A stretch of 64,000 nucleotides of DNA, from contig NZ_KB912942.1 in NCBI RefSeq assembly GCF_000383915.1, forward strand, positions 1,000,506 through 1,064,505, given 5' to 3'. Below are positions 53,710-61,547 of the stretch, one piece after another (the stretch's first letter is position 1; each line of letters starts with the position of its first letter). A program made the position numbers and the translations under genes. The notes below the pieces were generated by a model. The model was given only the letters and a program-made list of their open reading frames with translations, was not told where the DNA came from and did no database searches. Source of the stretch: Amycolatopsis benzoatilytica AK 16/65. Its GTDB lineage: Bacteria; Actinomycetota; Actinomycetes; Mycobacteriales; Pseudonocardiaceae.

Positions 53710-54142
53710 GCTCTTCGGCAAGCCCGACGACGATGCCCTCGGGCCCGCGCAGGTAGCAGAGCCGGAAGACGTTCTCGTAGTTTTCGACCGTGCCCACGAG
53801 CTCGGCCCCGTGCGCGCGCAGCCGGTCGAGGGTGTCGTCGAGATCGTCGACGGCGAACATCATCCGCCGCAGTCCCACCGTGTTCGCCGGTGCCTTCGCC
53901 GGCTGCGGGACAATCGCTTTCGGCTGCTGGAACTGAGCGAGCTCGACCCGCCCCGGCCCGTCCGGCACCCGCAGCATCGCGACCGTCTGCCGGACGTCTT
54001 CCAAACCGATGACCCGTTCCGCGCCCCGCCAGTCGAGCGGACCCCGGTTCTCCAGCTCCATGCCGAGCTCGACGAAGAACGCGATCACCGCGTCGAGATC
54101 CTCGACGACGAGCAGGACGTTGTCCATTCGCCGGAGCGCCAT
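53702..54142 (-). CDS. VOC-family (glyoxalase-fold) protein
   Basis: 146 aa, a complete two-module VOC fold: RRMDNVLLVVEDLDAVIAFFVELGMELENRGPL and a second module VGLRRMMFAVDDLDDTLDRLRAHGAELVG with LCYLRGPEGIVVGLAEEL. Glu/His metal-ligand positions are partly present, as in bleomycin-binding or glyoxalase relatives. Function not assigned. Unlike the truncated VOC remnant near 30.7 kb it has both modules. Confidence 0.85.
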   Translation of the reverse strand: MALRRMDNVLLVVEDLDAVIAFFVELGMELENRGPLDWRGAERVIGLEDVRQTVAMLRVPDGPGRVELAQFQQPKAIVPQPAKAPANTVGLRRMMFAVDDLDDTLDRLRAHGAELVGTVENYENVFRLCYLRGPEGIVVGLAEELS

Positions 54143-54192
54143 GGTCGGCCGCCTTCCTGTTCGGGAGCGTCCACAGTAGCCCGTCGTGGTCC

Positions 54193-54215
54193 CTTAGCAG
54201 TGCTATTCTTAGGCG
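54193..54215. promoter_or_regulatory. CTTAG half-sites upstream of marR
   Basis: Two CTTAG halves 18 bases apart (54193 and 54211), and direct GCTATT(T/C)CTT repeats follow. The same CTTAG half recurs at the MarR-type sites before the cupin gene, so this may be an autoregulatory region. Confidence 0.45.
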
Positions 54216-54237
54216 AAAGCTATTTCTTCAGGGGGCT

Positions 54238-54762
54238 GTGGCCATGGCGAAACGAACCGCGCCGGACGAAGTGGACGAGATGCTCGCGCAGTGGCGCGCC
54301 GAGGTGCCGGAAGTGGACACGTCGCCGCTGGCGGTGTTCGGCCGCCTGCACCGCTCGTTCGACCGGTACCAGCGGCAACTGTCCCGCGTGTTCGCCCGGC
54401 ACGGGATCACCGTCGCCGACTTCGGGATCCTGGCCGCCCTCCGCCGAGGCGGCGCCCCGTACCGGCGCACCGCCGGGGATCTGGCCGACACCAACCTGCT
54501 CACCACCGGCGGCATCACGCAACGAGTGGACAAACTGGTGCAGGCGGGCCTGGTCCGGCGAGAACGGGACGAGGACGACCGGCGGGTCGTGTTCATCGGG
54601 CTGACGGACGAGGGACTGGCCGCGACGGACAAGGTGGTGGAGGAGCACTTCCCCAACGAGAACCGGATGCTGGCCGGGTTGAGCCCGGGGGAGCGGGCGC
54701 AATTGGCGAAGCTGCTGGCCAAGCTGGAACAGTCGCTGGACGACGCCGAATCGGCTGAGTGA
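54238..54762 (+). CDS. MarR-family regulator
   Basis: 174 aa (GTG at 54238, or the ATG two codons later). Winged HTH: VFARHGITVADFGILAALRRGGAPYRRTAGDLADTNLLTTGGITQRVDKLVQAGLVRRERDEDDRRVVFIGLT. Helices flanking it form the dimer. Separated from the convergent aldehyde dehydrogenase by a repeat-filled gap and most likely controls the divergent dioxygenase cluster, since CTTAG-N2-CTAAG sites lie in that promoter region and CTTAG halves lie in its own. Confidence 0.88.
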   Translation: MAMAKRTAPDEVDEMLAQWRAEVPEVDTSPLAVFGRLHRSFDRYQRQLSRVFARHGITVADFGILAALRRGGAPYRRTAGDLADTNLLTTGGITQRVDKLVQAGLVRRERDEDDRRVVFIGLTDEGLAATDKVVEEHFPNENRMLAGLSPGERAQLAKLLAKLEQSLDDAESAE

Positions 54763-55037
54763 CTGCCGCTCGCTGCTGCCGCCCCGCACCCGCCGCTGCC
54801 GCCCCGCACCCGCTGCTGCCGCCGCTCGTCACCCGCATCTGCGCGCTGCTCGCCGCTGCCGCCCCGCACCCGCCGCTGCCGCCTGCTCGCCTGACGGCTG
54901 TGAAGGGCCCTTTGAGGGAATCCAAGTCCCTCGGGGGGCCCTTCACGGACTTCGCTGGCGCGGGAGCAACCCAACGATCTCCCCAGCGATCACCCCAGCG
55001 ATCACCCCAGCGATCACCCCAACGATCACCCCAACGA
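54763..55037. repeat. Low-complexity repeats flanking palindromic repeat copy 8
   Basis: 54763-54890: copies of a ~20-bp GC-rich unit GCTGCCGCCCCGCACCCGCC. 54900-54949: copy 8 of the hairpin repeat. 54967-55038: six units of a 12-bp repeat (CACCCCAGCGAT and the AACGAT variants) running into the aldehyde dehydrogenase stop codon. No gene in this gap. Confidence 0.85.
54900..54949. repeat. Palindromic repeat copy 8 (GGGCCCT arm type)
   Basis: GTGAAGGGCCCTTTGAGGGA, loop ATCCAAG, right arm CCCTCGGGGGGCCCTTCACGGA. The inner right arm has CGGG in place of CAAG. Confidence 0.85.
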
Positions 55038-56522
55038 TCATCGCAACGCCCACCCGATCGGCTCCTCGGCCAACCCCAGATACACGCTCTTCTGCCGTTG
55101 GTAGCTGCGAATCGCCAGCCGCCCCTTGTCTGAGCCCAGTCCGCTTTCCTTGACCCCGCTGAACGGCGTGGAAATGCTGAACTGCTTGTACGTGTTGACC
55201 CAAACCGTCCCGGCCTCGACTCGCTGAGCGAGCCGCAACGCCCGCCGGTAGTCCTCCGTCCACACCCCGCATGCCAGCCCGAACGCCGTAGCGTTGGCCT
55301 GCGCCACCAAGTCTTCCTCGTCGTCGTACGGCAGCAGCACTCCGACCGGCCCGAAGATCTCCTCCTGGCAGGTCTTCGCGTCCACCGCGAGCCCGGCGAG
55401 CAGCGTGGGCAAGTAATAGGCCCCCTGAGCCAGCCGCGGAGAATCCGGGATCCGGCCTCCGCACAGAACTCGCGCTCCTTCGTCCCGGGCCCGGTCGACC
55501 ATTCCCGCCACCCGGTCCCGGTGTGCGAAAGTGGCCAGCGGTCCCACCTGAGTCGAGGGGTCCGTCCCCGGTCCCAGCCGGAGTGCCCCCGCGCCTTCGG
55601 TCAGCAGCCGGGACCACGCGGAATACTCGGCCCGAGGCAGGAAGATCCGCGAACCGGCAATGCAGCTCTGTCCGGTCGAGGAGAAGATCCCGTACAGAAT
55701 CCCGGCAACGGCCGACTCGGCGTCGGCGTCGGGGCACACGATCGTCGGCGACTTCCCGCCGAGTTCCATCGTCACCGGAATGATCCGCTCCGCCGCGATC
55801 CGCCCGAGCACCCGCCCGGTCGCGGTCCCGCCGGTGAACGCCAGCTTGCCCACTCTCGGATGCCGGGCGATCGCGTCCCCGACCACCGATCCGGGCCCGG
55901 GCAGTACGGACAACAACCCGGCGGGCACTCCGGCGGCATGGACCAACCGGGCCAGGGCAAGAGAAACCAGCGGCGTGGCTTCCGCCGGCTTCAGCAGCAC
56001 CGCGTTCCCGGCGGCCAGCGCCGGCGCGATCTTCTGGGCATCGCTGGCGATCGGCGAGTTCCACGGCGTGATCGCCCCGATGACTCCGATCGGCTCGTGC
56101 ACGCTCATGGTCAAGTGTGGCCCGCGACGCGGCGGCAGTTCGCCTTCGAGGGTCTCCAAAGCCGCTGCGTAGTAACGGAATGTCCCCGCCGCGCTGGCGA
56201 CCAGCGCCGAAGTTTCGGCTAGCGCCTTCCCGGTGTTCCGAGTCTGCAGCAGCGCGAGTTCCGAGGCGTGCTCCTCGATCGCGTCGGCGACGCGGCAGAG
56301 CAGCCGGGCTCGCTGATGCGGCAGCAGGTCCCGCCACGCCGGATCGGCGGCGGCTGCGGCACCGGCCGCCGCGGCCGCGTCCACCTGTGCGGAATCGGCG
56401 GCATGGATCGAAGCGACAACGGAACCGTCGGCCGGATCCACGCACCGCGACGCGGACCCGCGGCCGCGCTGCCAAACGCCGCCGACCGGGATCTCGTCGG
56501 GCGGAACCGGGAAGGGCTGCAT
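55038..56522 (-). CDS. Aldehyde dehydrogenase (NAD(P)+)
   Basis: 494 aa from an ATG at 56522. Complete ALDH: VIGAITPWNSPIASDAQKIAPALAAGNAVLLKPAE, FTGGTATGR, VTMELGGKSP (catalytic Glu) and GQSC with nucleophile C287, then EEIFGPVGVLLPYDDEEDL. In the same operator region as the cupin gene, oppositely oriented. It should oxidise an aldehyde or semialdehyde, such as those released in meta-cleavage pathways, to the acid. Its stop codon abuts the 12-bp tandem repeats, so the C-terminus is exposed to repeat slippage. Confidence 0.92.
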   Translation of the reverse strand: MQPFPVPPDEIPVGGVWQRGRGSASRCVDPADGSVVASIHAADSAQVDAAAAAGAAAAADPAWRDLLPHQRARLLCRVADAIEEHASELALLQTRNTGKALAETSALVASAAGTFRYYAAALETLEGELPPRRGPHLTMSVHEPIGVIGAITPWNSPIASDAQKIAPALAAGNAVLLKPAEATPLVSLALARLVHAAGVPAGLLSVLPGPGSVVGDAIARHPRVGKLAFTGGTATGRVLGRIAAERIIPVTMELGGKSPTIVCPDADAESAVAGILYGIFSSTGQSCIAGSRIFLPRAEYSAWSRLLTEGAGALRLGPGTDPSTQVGPLATFAHRDRVAGMVDRARDEGARVLCGGRIPDSPRLAQGAYYLPTLLAGLAVDAKTCQEEIFGPVGVLLPYDDEEDLVAQANATAFGLACGVWTEDYRRALRLAQRVEAGTVWVNTYKQFSISTPFSGVKESGLGSDKGRLAIRSYQRQKSVYLGLAEEPIGWALR

Positions 56523-56560
56523 GGCGAACGTCCTCTCACTACCAGGGGATGCCAGAAAAC

Positions 56561-56727
56561 CTTAGCTCTAAGATTTCGTCAAGATCCCGACCGCTACGAG
56601 GCGTTCCGGCTGGATGTCCGGCTGAATCGATCCGCCCGGCGTCCGGAAAGAATTTTAGGACTAAGGGGTTGCCCGGATCACACCCCGCGGGGTACAACCC
56701 TTAACGGTAAGTCTCTTAGAGCTAAGA
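56561..56727. promoter_or_regulatory. Three CTTAG-N2-CTAAG sites between ALDH and cupin genes
   Basis: Site A 56561-56572 (CTTAGCTCTAAG), site B 56654-56665 (TTTAGGACTAAG, one mismatch), site C 56714-56727 (TCTTAGAGCTAAGA, perfect arms). They flank both promoters in the 227-base divergent gap and share the CTTAG half with the marR leader. Confidence 0.75.
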
Positions 56728-56749
56728 CATCACCTCGGAGGAGTCCTCG

Positions 56750-57268
56750 ATGACCACCACCGCACAGCAGCACCAGCACCTCGAGGAGCTGATCGACTCG
56801 TGCATCGCGTCCCGCGAGACGCGGTACGAGGACTGGGACACCCTGGGCTTCCAGGCGGCCGCGAAGGGCGACGAGTTCCGCCGGGCGCAGATCCGCTACA
56901 TCGGTTCCGGCGCGACCGGCAACCACGACGGCGACTCGCGCCAGCTTCCCTCGGAGCACTTCACGTTCTCCAACATGCGGCTGCCGGTCGGCGCGGTCGG
57001 CCCGGAGCACACCCACCACGACGTGGAAGAGGCGTTCTTCGTCCTCGAAGGCACGCTCGAGGTGACCGTGCACGACGTCGAGGACGGCACCAAGACCGCG
57101 ACCCGCGTGCTCGGCTACCGCGACCTCATCCGGGTGCCCGCCGGTGTGCCGCGCAGCCTGCGCAACGTCGGCGAAGGCGACGCCCTGTTCTGCGTCATCA
57201 TCGGAGCTCAGAAGCCGCAGCTGCCCACCTACCCGCCGACCTCGCCGATGCACGGCGTCACTCGCTGA
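56750..57268 (+). CDS. Cupin-domain protein
   Basis: 172 aa from an ATG with GGAGGAG upstream. One cupin barrel: GPEHTHHDVEEAFFVLEGTLEVTV (HxH and Glu metal ligands) and VPAGVPRSLRNVGEGDALFCVIIG with a DLIRVPAG...SLRN second motif. Acts as a metal-binding isomerase, dioxygenase or lyase. First gene of the cluster on the + strand, with the reductase 20 bases behind. The substrate is unknown. Confidence 0.85.
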   Translation: MTTTAQQHQHLEELIDSCIASRETRYEDWDTLGFQAAAKGDEFRRAQIRYIGSGATGNHDGDSRQLPSEHFTFSNMRLPVGAVGPEHTHHDVEEAFFVLEGTLEVTVHDVEDGTKTATRVLGYRDLIRVPAGVPRSLRNVGEGDALFCVIIGAQKPQLPTYPPTSPMHGVTR

Positions 57269-57288
57269 TCGACCGACAGGTGACCACG

Positions 57289-58227
57289 ATGCCGACGATG
57301 CTGCGGGTGCACCGGACGACCTGGCTCGCGGACCGCGTGACCCAGGTCGAGCTGCGCGACCCGGACGGGTCGCCGCTGCCCGGCTGGGAGCCGGGGGCGC
57401 ACCTCTCCTTGCACCTGCCCAACGGGCAGGTGCGCGAGTACTCCCTCTGCGGCGACCCGGCCGACAAGCACACCTGGACGGTCGCGGTGCTGCGGGAAGA
57501 ATCGTCGCGCGGAGGCAGCGCGTGGGTGCACGAGCGGCTCACCGCGGGGACCGTCCTGCGGGTCGAGGGTCCGCGCAACACCTTCGAGCTGCACGACGCG
57601 CCGGAGCACCTGCTCGTCGCCGGCGGCATCGGCGTCACCCCGATCTTGGCGATGGCCCGGGAACTCGCCGGCCGCGACCGGCCCTGGTCCATGCTCTACT
57701 GTGGACGGTCACGGGCCGGGATGGCTTTCCTGGAGGAGCTTTCCGGACTCGCCGGGGATCGGCTCGAAGTGCACGCCGACGACGAGCACGGCGGTCCGCC
57801 CGACCTCGCGGCGAAACTGGCAGGGCTCGCCTCGGGCACGGTCGTGCACTGCTGCGGCCCCGAGCCGCTGATCCGCGCCGTCGAGGCGGCGCTGCCGGGC
57901 AACACCACCCTGCGGGTCGAGCGCTTCCGGGCGCCCGAGACACCGCCGGCCGCGCCGGGGACCGGATTCGACGTGGTGTGCGCCGGTTCCGGAACCCGGG
58001 TCGCGGTGGCCGCCGAAGAATCCATTGTGGACGCGCTGGGACGGGTGGGCATCGCGGTGCCGACCTCGTGCCGCGAGGGCGTCTGCGGAACCTGTGAAAC
58101 GAAGGTGCTCTCCGGCGAACCGGACCACCGCGATTTCGTGCTCGACGACGACGAGAAGGCGGCCACCGGCACCATGATGCTCTGCGTGTCCCGGTGCCGG
58201 TCCGCCGAACTCGTCCTGGACCTCTAG
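57289..58227 (+). CDS. Phthalate-dioxygenase-reductase-type ferredoxin reductase
   Basis: 312 aa from an ATG at 57289, with AGGTGA five bases upstream (a GTG three codons earlier is possible). FMN/NAD module: GAHLSLHLPNGQVREYSLCG, AGGIGVTPILAMARELAG and CGPEPLIRAV; C-terminal plant-type 2Fe-2S: CREGVCGTCETKV then CVSRC. This order, flavin domain first, is the PDR/VanB class, which passes electrons from NADH to Rieske oxygenases. It is the natural partner of the Rieske gene 530 bases downstream. Confidence 0.92.
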   Translation: MPTMLRVHRTTWLADRVTQVELRDPDGSPLPGWEPGAHLSLHLPNGQVREYSLCGDPADKHTWTVAVLREESSRGGSAWVHERLTAGTVLRVEGPRNTFELHDAPEHLLVAGGIGVTPILAMARELAGRDRPWSMLYCGRSRAGMAFLEELSGLAGDRLEVHADDEHGGPPDLAAKLAGLASGTVVHCCGPEPLIRAVEAALPGNTTLRVERFRAPETPPAAPGTGFDVVCAGSGTRVAVAAEESIVDALGRVGIAVPTSCREGVCGTCETKVLSGEPDHRDFVLDDDEKAATGTMMLCVSRCRSAELVLDL

Positions 58228-58236
58228 GAGCCGGCC

Positions 58237-58485
58237 ATGGCCGGACACACCCACCGGCAGCTCGCCGTACTGCGCGCCGCAGCCGAAGGGCACGTCGAGA
58301 TGACGTGCAGCCGCGAACCGCACCTCTACGTGGACGGCCTGTCCTGCTGCGACCCGACGCTCGGGCACCAGCTGGCCGGCCTGCTCGCTCCGGCACCCGC
58401 CGCACCGCGCGGGCCCGGGCTGCGGGTGCCCGCGGTGCTGACCGCCGCCGGGCGGGCCGCGCTCGCACCGTCCGCGGCTGCCTGA
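58237..58485 (+). CDS. Small CCD-motif protein, copy B
   Basis: 82 aa from an ATG with AGGAG upstream. Core CSREPHLYVDGLSCCDPTLGHQL and PAVLTAAGRAALAP; paralogous to the 89-aa protein at 40375 by the shared EP-x-L-x-VDG-x-x-CCD block and by position of the C-terminal segment. Lies between reductase and oxygenase genes, so a role in electron transfer, cofactor assembly or ring-hydroxylation is plausible but not shown. No family name recognised. Confidence 0.75.
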   Translation: MAGHTHRQLAVLRAAAEGHVEMTCSREPHLYVDGLSCCDPTLGHQLAGLLAPAPAAPRGPGLRVPAVLTAAGRAALAPSAAA

Positions 58486-58538
58486 CCTGGTCCGCCGCCC
58501 ACCCGAACTGATCCGCCCCGAAACCGAAGGGAACGCCG

Positions 58539-58763
58539 ATGCCGCTGCAGCTGCGGCCGGTGCAGAGCCGCACCGCCCCGCCCACGAGCTACGAGAACGC
58601 GCTGGCCGACGAGCTGGAAGCCGCCTACGGCCGGGGCGTGCACGACCTGGCCGGCGTGGTTTCCGCACTCAACACCGGCGGCCTGCGCCCGGCGAACGGC
58701 GCCGACTGGACCGAATCCACCTTTGCCGCCGAACTGGCTCGGCTGGCCGGAGAGGAGGCGTGA
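58539..58763 (+). CDS. Recombinase-like helix-turn-helix small protein
   Basis: 74 aa. LADELEAAYGRGVHDLAGVVSALNTGGLRPANGADWTESTFAAELARL resembles the recombinase-like HTH domain in small proteins often found beside ring-hydroxylating oxygenase genes. Stop overlaps the oxygenase start (TGATG), so expression is coupled. The HTH may bind DNA or act as an oxygenase accessory protein; that is unproven. Confidence 0.7.
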   Translation: MPLQLRPVQSRTAPPTSYENALADELEAAYGRGVHDLAGVVSALNTGGLRPANGADWTESTFAAELARLAGEEA

Positions 58764-59821
58764 TGGCGACCAGGACCGCTGACGAACTGCTGGCGCTGGG
58801 CCTGCGCGACCGCTGGTACCCGCTGTGTCCCTCGACCGAAGTGAAGCGCGGCCAGCTGACCCGCATCGACCGGGCCGGCGAGCAGCTGCTGCTGTGGCGC
58901 GACTCGGCCGGCGTGGTGCACGTCCAGGAAGACCGCTGCCCGCACCGCGGCGCACGCCTTTCGCTCGGCGTGCACATGGGCGACCGGGTCGCCTGCAACT
59001 ACCACGGCGTACAGGTCGACGGCGAAGGCGTCGTCGTGTCCGTGCCCGGCAGCCCCGGATGTGCCCTGGAAGGCCGCCGCGCGCTGCGGACTTTCCCGGC
59101 CGAGGAGCACGCCGGTGCGGTGTTCGCCTGGTTCGGCCTGGACGAGGAAGCCGAGCCGGCGCCGCTGCGGGTGCCGGACCCGATCGCGGGCGGCGAGTGG
59201 GACAACTTCCTCTGCTACGTCGAATGGGACGCTCCGTACGGCTACTCCCTGGACAATCTGCTCGACCCGATGCACGGCGCGTTCCTGCACCGCAACAGCC
59301 ACACCATGTTCGGCGGCAAGCGGGAAGCGGTGTTCCAGATCCGCGCCGTCGACGACGGGTTCGTCTTCGAGAAGACCGACCAGCGCGGCGTGAACTTCGA
59401 CTGGGTCCAGCTCACCGACGCCGGCGCGCAGTGGGTCACGCTCGACATCCCGTATCCGGACACCGCCGGTCCGGGCGGCGCGTTCACCATCGTCGCCGCG
59501 CTGTGCGCGATCAACGAAACGCAGCATGCCGCGTTCTTCTGGCGCTGCCGCAAGGTTTCCGGCTGGGAACGTGACAGCTGGCGGGTGCTCTACCGCAACC
59601 GGCTCGAAGCCCGGCACTGGGCGGTGCTGGAGCAGGACCGCGAGATGGCCGAGGCGATGCCGCTCGACGCGTGGGACCGCGAAAACCTGTACCAGCACGA
59701 CGTCGCGCTGGTCCGGATGCGCCGCCTGCTGCGTTCCGAAGCCCGCCGTCAGGCCGCCGCGCTCGCCGCTCCGGCCGCCGCGCCGGCACCGGCCTCGCCG
59801 GTGCCCGCCCCGACCCGCTGA
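58763..59821 (+). CDS. Rieske non-heme iron oxygenase, large subunit
   Basis: 352 aa from an ATG at 58763 (GAGGAGG upstream). Rieske centre CPHRGA (C59, H61) and CNYHG (C78, H81), then the catalytic domain with DNLLDPMHGAFLHRNS carrying the Asp and the two His of the mononuclear iron site. Vanillate-demethylase/phthalate-oxygenase-like in layout: no separate small subunit, and an NADH reductase with its own 2Fe-2S lies upstream. The Ala/Pro tail after residue ~325 is not conserved. Should hydroxylate or demethylate an aromatic ring. Confidence 0.92.
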   Translation: MATRTADELLALGLRDRWYPLCPSTEVKRGQLTRIDRAGEQLLLWRDSAGVVHVQEDRCPHRGARLSLGVHMGDRVACNYHGVQVDGEGVVVSVPGSPGCALEGRRALRTFPAEEHAGAVFAWFGLDEEAEPAPLRVPDPIAGGEWDNFLCYVEWDAPYGYSLDNLLDPMHGAFLHRNSHTMFGGKREAVFQIRAVDDGFVFEKTDQRGVNFDWVQLTDAGAQWVTLDIPYPDTAGPGGAFTIVAALCAINETQHAAFFWRCRKVSGWERDSWRVLYRNRLEARHWAVLEQDREMAEAMPLDAWDRENLYQHDVALVRMRRLLRSEARRQAAALAAPAAAPAPASPVPAPTR

Positions 59822-59844
59822 CCCGTCCCGTCTCAGGAGGCCCC

Positions 59845-60771
59845 ATGTCCGCCGAACCCATCGCACGGCTCCGCGCCCTGCGCGCGGTGACGCTGCGCTC
59901 GACGCAATGCGCCGATTCTGGCGAGTTCTACCGCGAAGTCTGGGGGCTGCAGCAGGTCGAAGCCGACCGTGGCGCGGTGTGGCTGCGCGGTTCCAGCGAC
60001 GAGCACCACGTGCTCCAGCTCGAACAAGCCGACCAGAACGCGCTGGGCAAGATCGCGTTCGCGGTCGGCAGCCCGCGCGAGGTCGACGCGGCCGCCGCCC
60101 GGCTGGCCGCGCACGGCGTCGGTCTGGTCACCGAACCGGGCAAGCTCGATCAGGTCGGCGGTGGGTACGGCCTGCGTTTCGCCGATCCGGAGGGCCGCTT
60201 GGTCGAGCTGTCCGCCGACGTGGAGGCGGTCGTCCCAGGCGATCCGTACGGCCGCGCCGCTGTGCCGCGGAAGCTCGCCCATGTCGTGCTCAACACGGTG
60301 GACATCGACACCGCCTGCGAGTTCTACACGCGGGTGCTGGGAATGCGGATCTCCGACTGGTCCGAACACCAGATGGCGTTCCTGCGCTGCAACGCCGACC
60401 ACCACGTGATCGCGTTCAACCAGGCCGAATTCGCCTCGGTGAACCACATCGCCTACGAGATGAACTCGATCGACCACTTCATGCGCGGCATCGGCCGGCT
60501 GAAGCACAACGGCGTGACGCCGCTGTGGGGGCCGGGCCGGCACGGTCCGGGCAGCAACACCTTCAGCTACTTCGCCGACCCGGCCGGGCTGGTGTGCGAG
60601 TACACCTCCGAGGTCGCGCAGGTCGAGGAAGACGCCTGGCTGTGCCGGGTGTGGCGGCGCACGCCGGAGCTGTCCGACCTGTGGGGCACCGCCGGTCCGC
60701 CGTCGAAGGACGTCCGCTCGCACATGCGCGGTGTGCCGGACCCGGGCTACACGGCGTGGTGGCAGTCGTGA
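59845..60771 (+). CDS. Extradiol-type VOC ring-cleavage dioxygenase
   Basis: 308 aa from an ATG with AGGAGG upstream. Two VOC modules; the second holds the iron ligands KLAHVVLN (H146), VNHIAYE (H201) and VCEYTSE (E252), as in 2,3-dihydroxybiphenyl 1,2-dioxygenase-type enzymes. It should cleave a catecholic product of the Rieske oxygenase meta to the hydroxyls. The N-terminal module lacks the ligands, which is normal for type I enzymes. Overlaps the next gene by four bases (GTGA). Confidence 0.9.
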   Translation: MSAEPIARLRALRAVTLRSTQCADSGEFYREVWGLQQVEADRGAVWLRGSSDEHHVLQLEQADQNALGKIAFAVGSPREVDAAAARLAAHGVGLVTEPGKLDQVGGGYGLRFADPEGRLVELSADVEAVVPGDPYGRAAVPRKLAHVVLNTVDIDTACEFYTRVLGMRISDWSEHQMAFLRCNADHHVIAFNQAEFASVNHIAYEMNSIDHFMRGIGRLKHNGVTPLWGPGRHGPGSNTFSYFADPAGLVCEYTSEVAQVEEDAWLCRVWRRTPELSDLWGTAGPPSKDVRSHMRGVPDPGYTAWWQS

Positions 60772-61547
60772 AGGTAGGAGTGCTGGGCGCGGGCTCGATC
60801 GGCGGGGTGGTCGCCGAGGCGCTGCGCGACGGAAAAGTACCGGGTGCGGAACTGTCCGGAGTAGTGGATCCGGCGCAGTCTCCGGCCGGACTGCCGATGT
60901 GCGCGCTGTCGGAGCTGCTGTCCACTTCGGACCTGGTGGTCGAGGCGGCGGGCCAGCGGGCGCTGGCCGAGGCTGGGCCGCAGGTGCTGTCCGCGGGCTG
61001 TGACCTGCTGGTGGTCTCGGTCGGCGCGCTGGCCGCGGAAGGGTTGCTGGAGAAGCTGCTTGCCTCGGGGCCGGGCGCGGTCCATTTGTCGACTGGTGCG
61101 ATCGGCGGGCTGGACCTGCTGCGTTCGGCGGCGCTGCTCGGGTCCTTCGACCGCGTGGTCATCGAGACCACGAAGAAGGCGGCCTCGCTGGTCCAGCCGT
61201 GGATGTCGGACGCGGAAGCCGAGGCGCTGCGCCAGGCGACGGCACCGGTCGAGCTGCGGCGCGGACCGGCGCGCGAGATCACCGCGGCGTTCCCGAAGTC
61301 GGCGAACGTGGCCGCATCGGTGGCATTGGCAGTGCGGGACTGGGACGTGGTGGAGGCGGCAGTGCTCGCCGATCCGGCCGCGCCGCTGACTTCGCACGTG
61401 ATCACCGCTTCCGGCCCGGCGGGCGAGTACCGGTTCGAGATCCGCAACCGTCCGTCGCCGCAGACGCCGACGTCGAGCCAGGTCGTCCCGTTCGCAGTGC
61501 TGTCCGCGCTGGAAGCGCTGGCCGCGCCGAGGGCGGTGTTCCGATGA
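60768..61547 (+). CDS. Aspartate-dehydrogenase-like protein (NadX family)
   Basis: 259 aa from a GTG overlapping the previous stop. Rossmann N-terminus VKVGVLGAGSIGGVVAEAL and the domain features DLVVEAAGQRALAEAG, LSTGAIGGLDLLRSAA, ITAAFPKSANVAASVALA of DUF108/aspartate dehydrogenase. True aspartate dehydrogenases make oxaloacetate or iminoaspartate for NAD synthesis; in a ring-cleavage cluster this may act on an amino- or oxo-acid intermediate instead. Overlaps the hydrolase gene (ATGA). Confidence 0.85.
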   Translation: MKVGVLGAGSIGGVVAEALRDGKVPGAELSGVVDPAQSPAGLPMCALSELLSTSDLVVEAAGQRALAEAGPQVLSAGCDLLVVSVGALAAEGLLEKLLASGPGAVHLSTGAIGGLDLLRSAALLGSFDRVVIETTKKAASLVQPWMSDAEAEALRQATAPVELRRGPAREITAAFPKSANVAASVALAVRDWDVVEAAVLADPAAPLTSHVITASGPAGEYRFEIRNRPSPQTPTSSQVVPFAVLSALEALAAPRAVFR

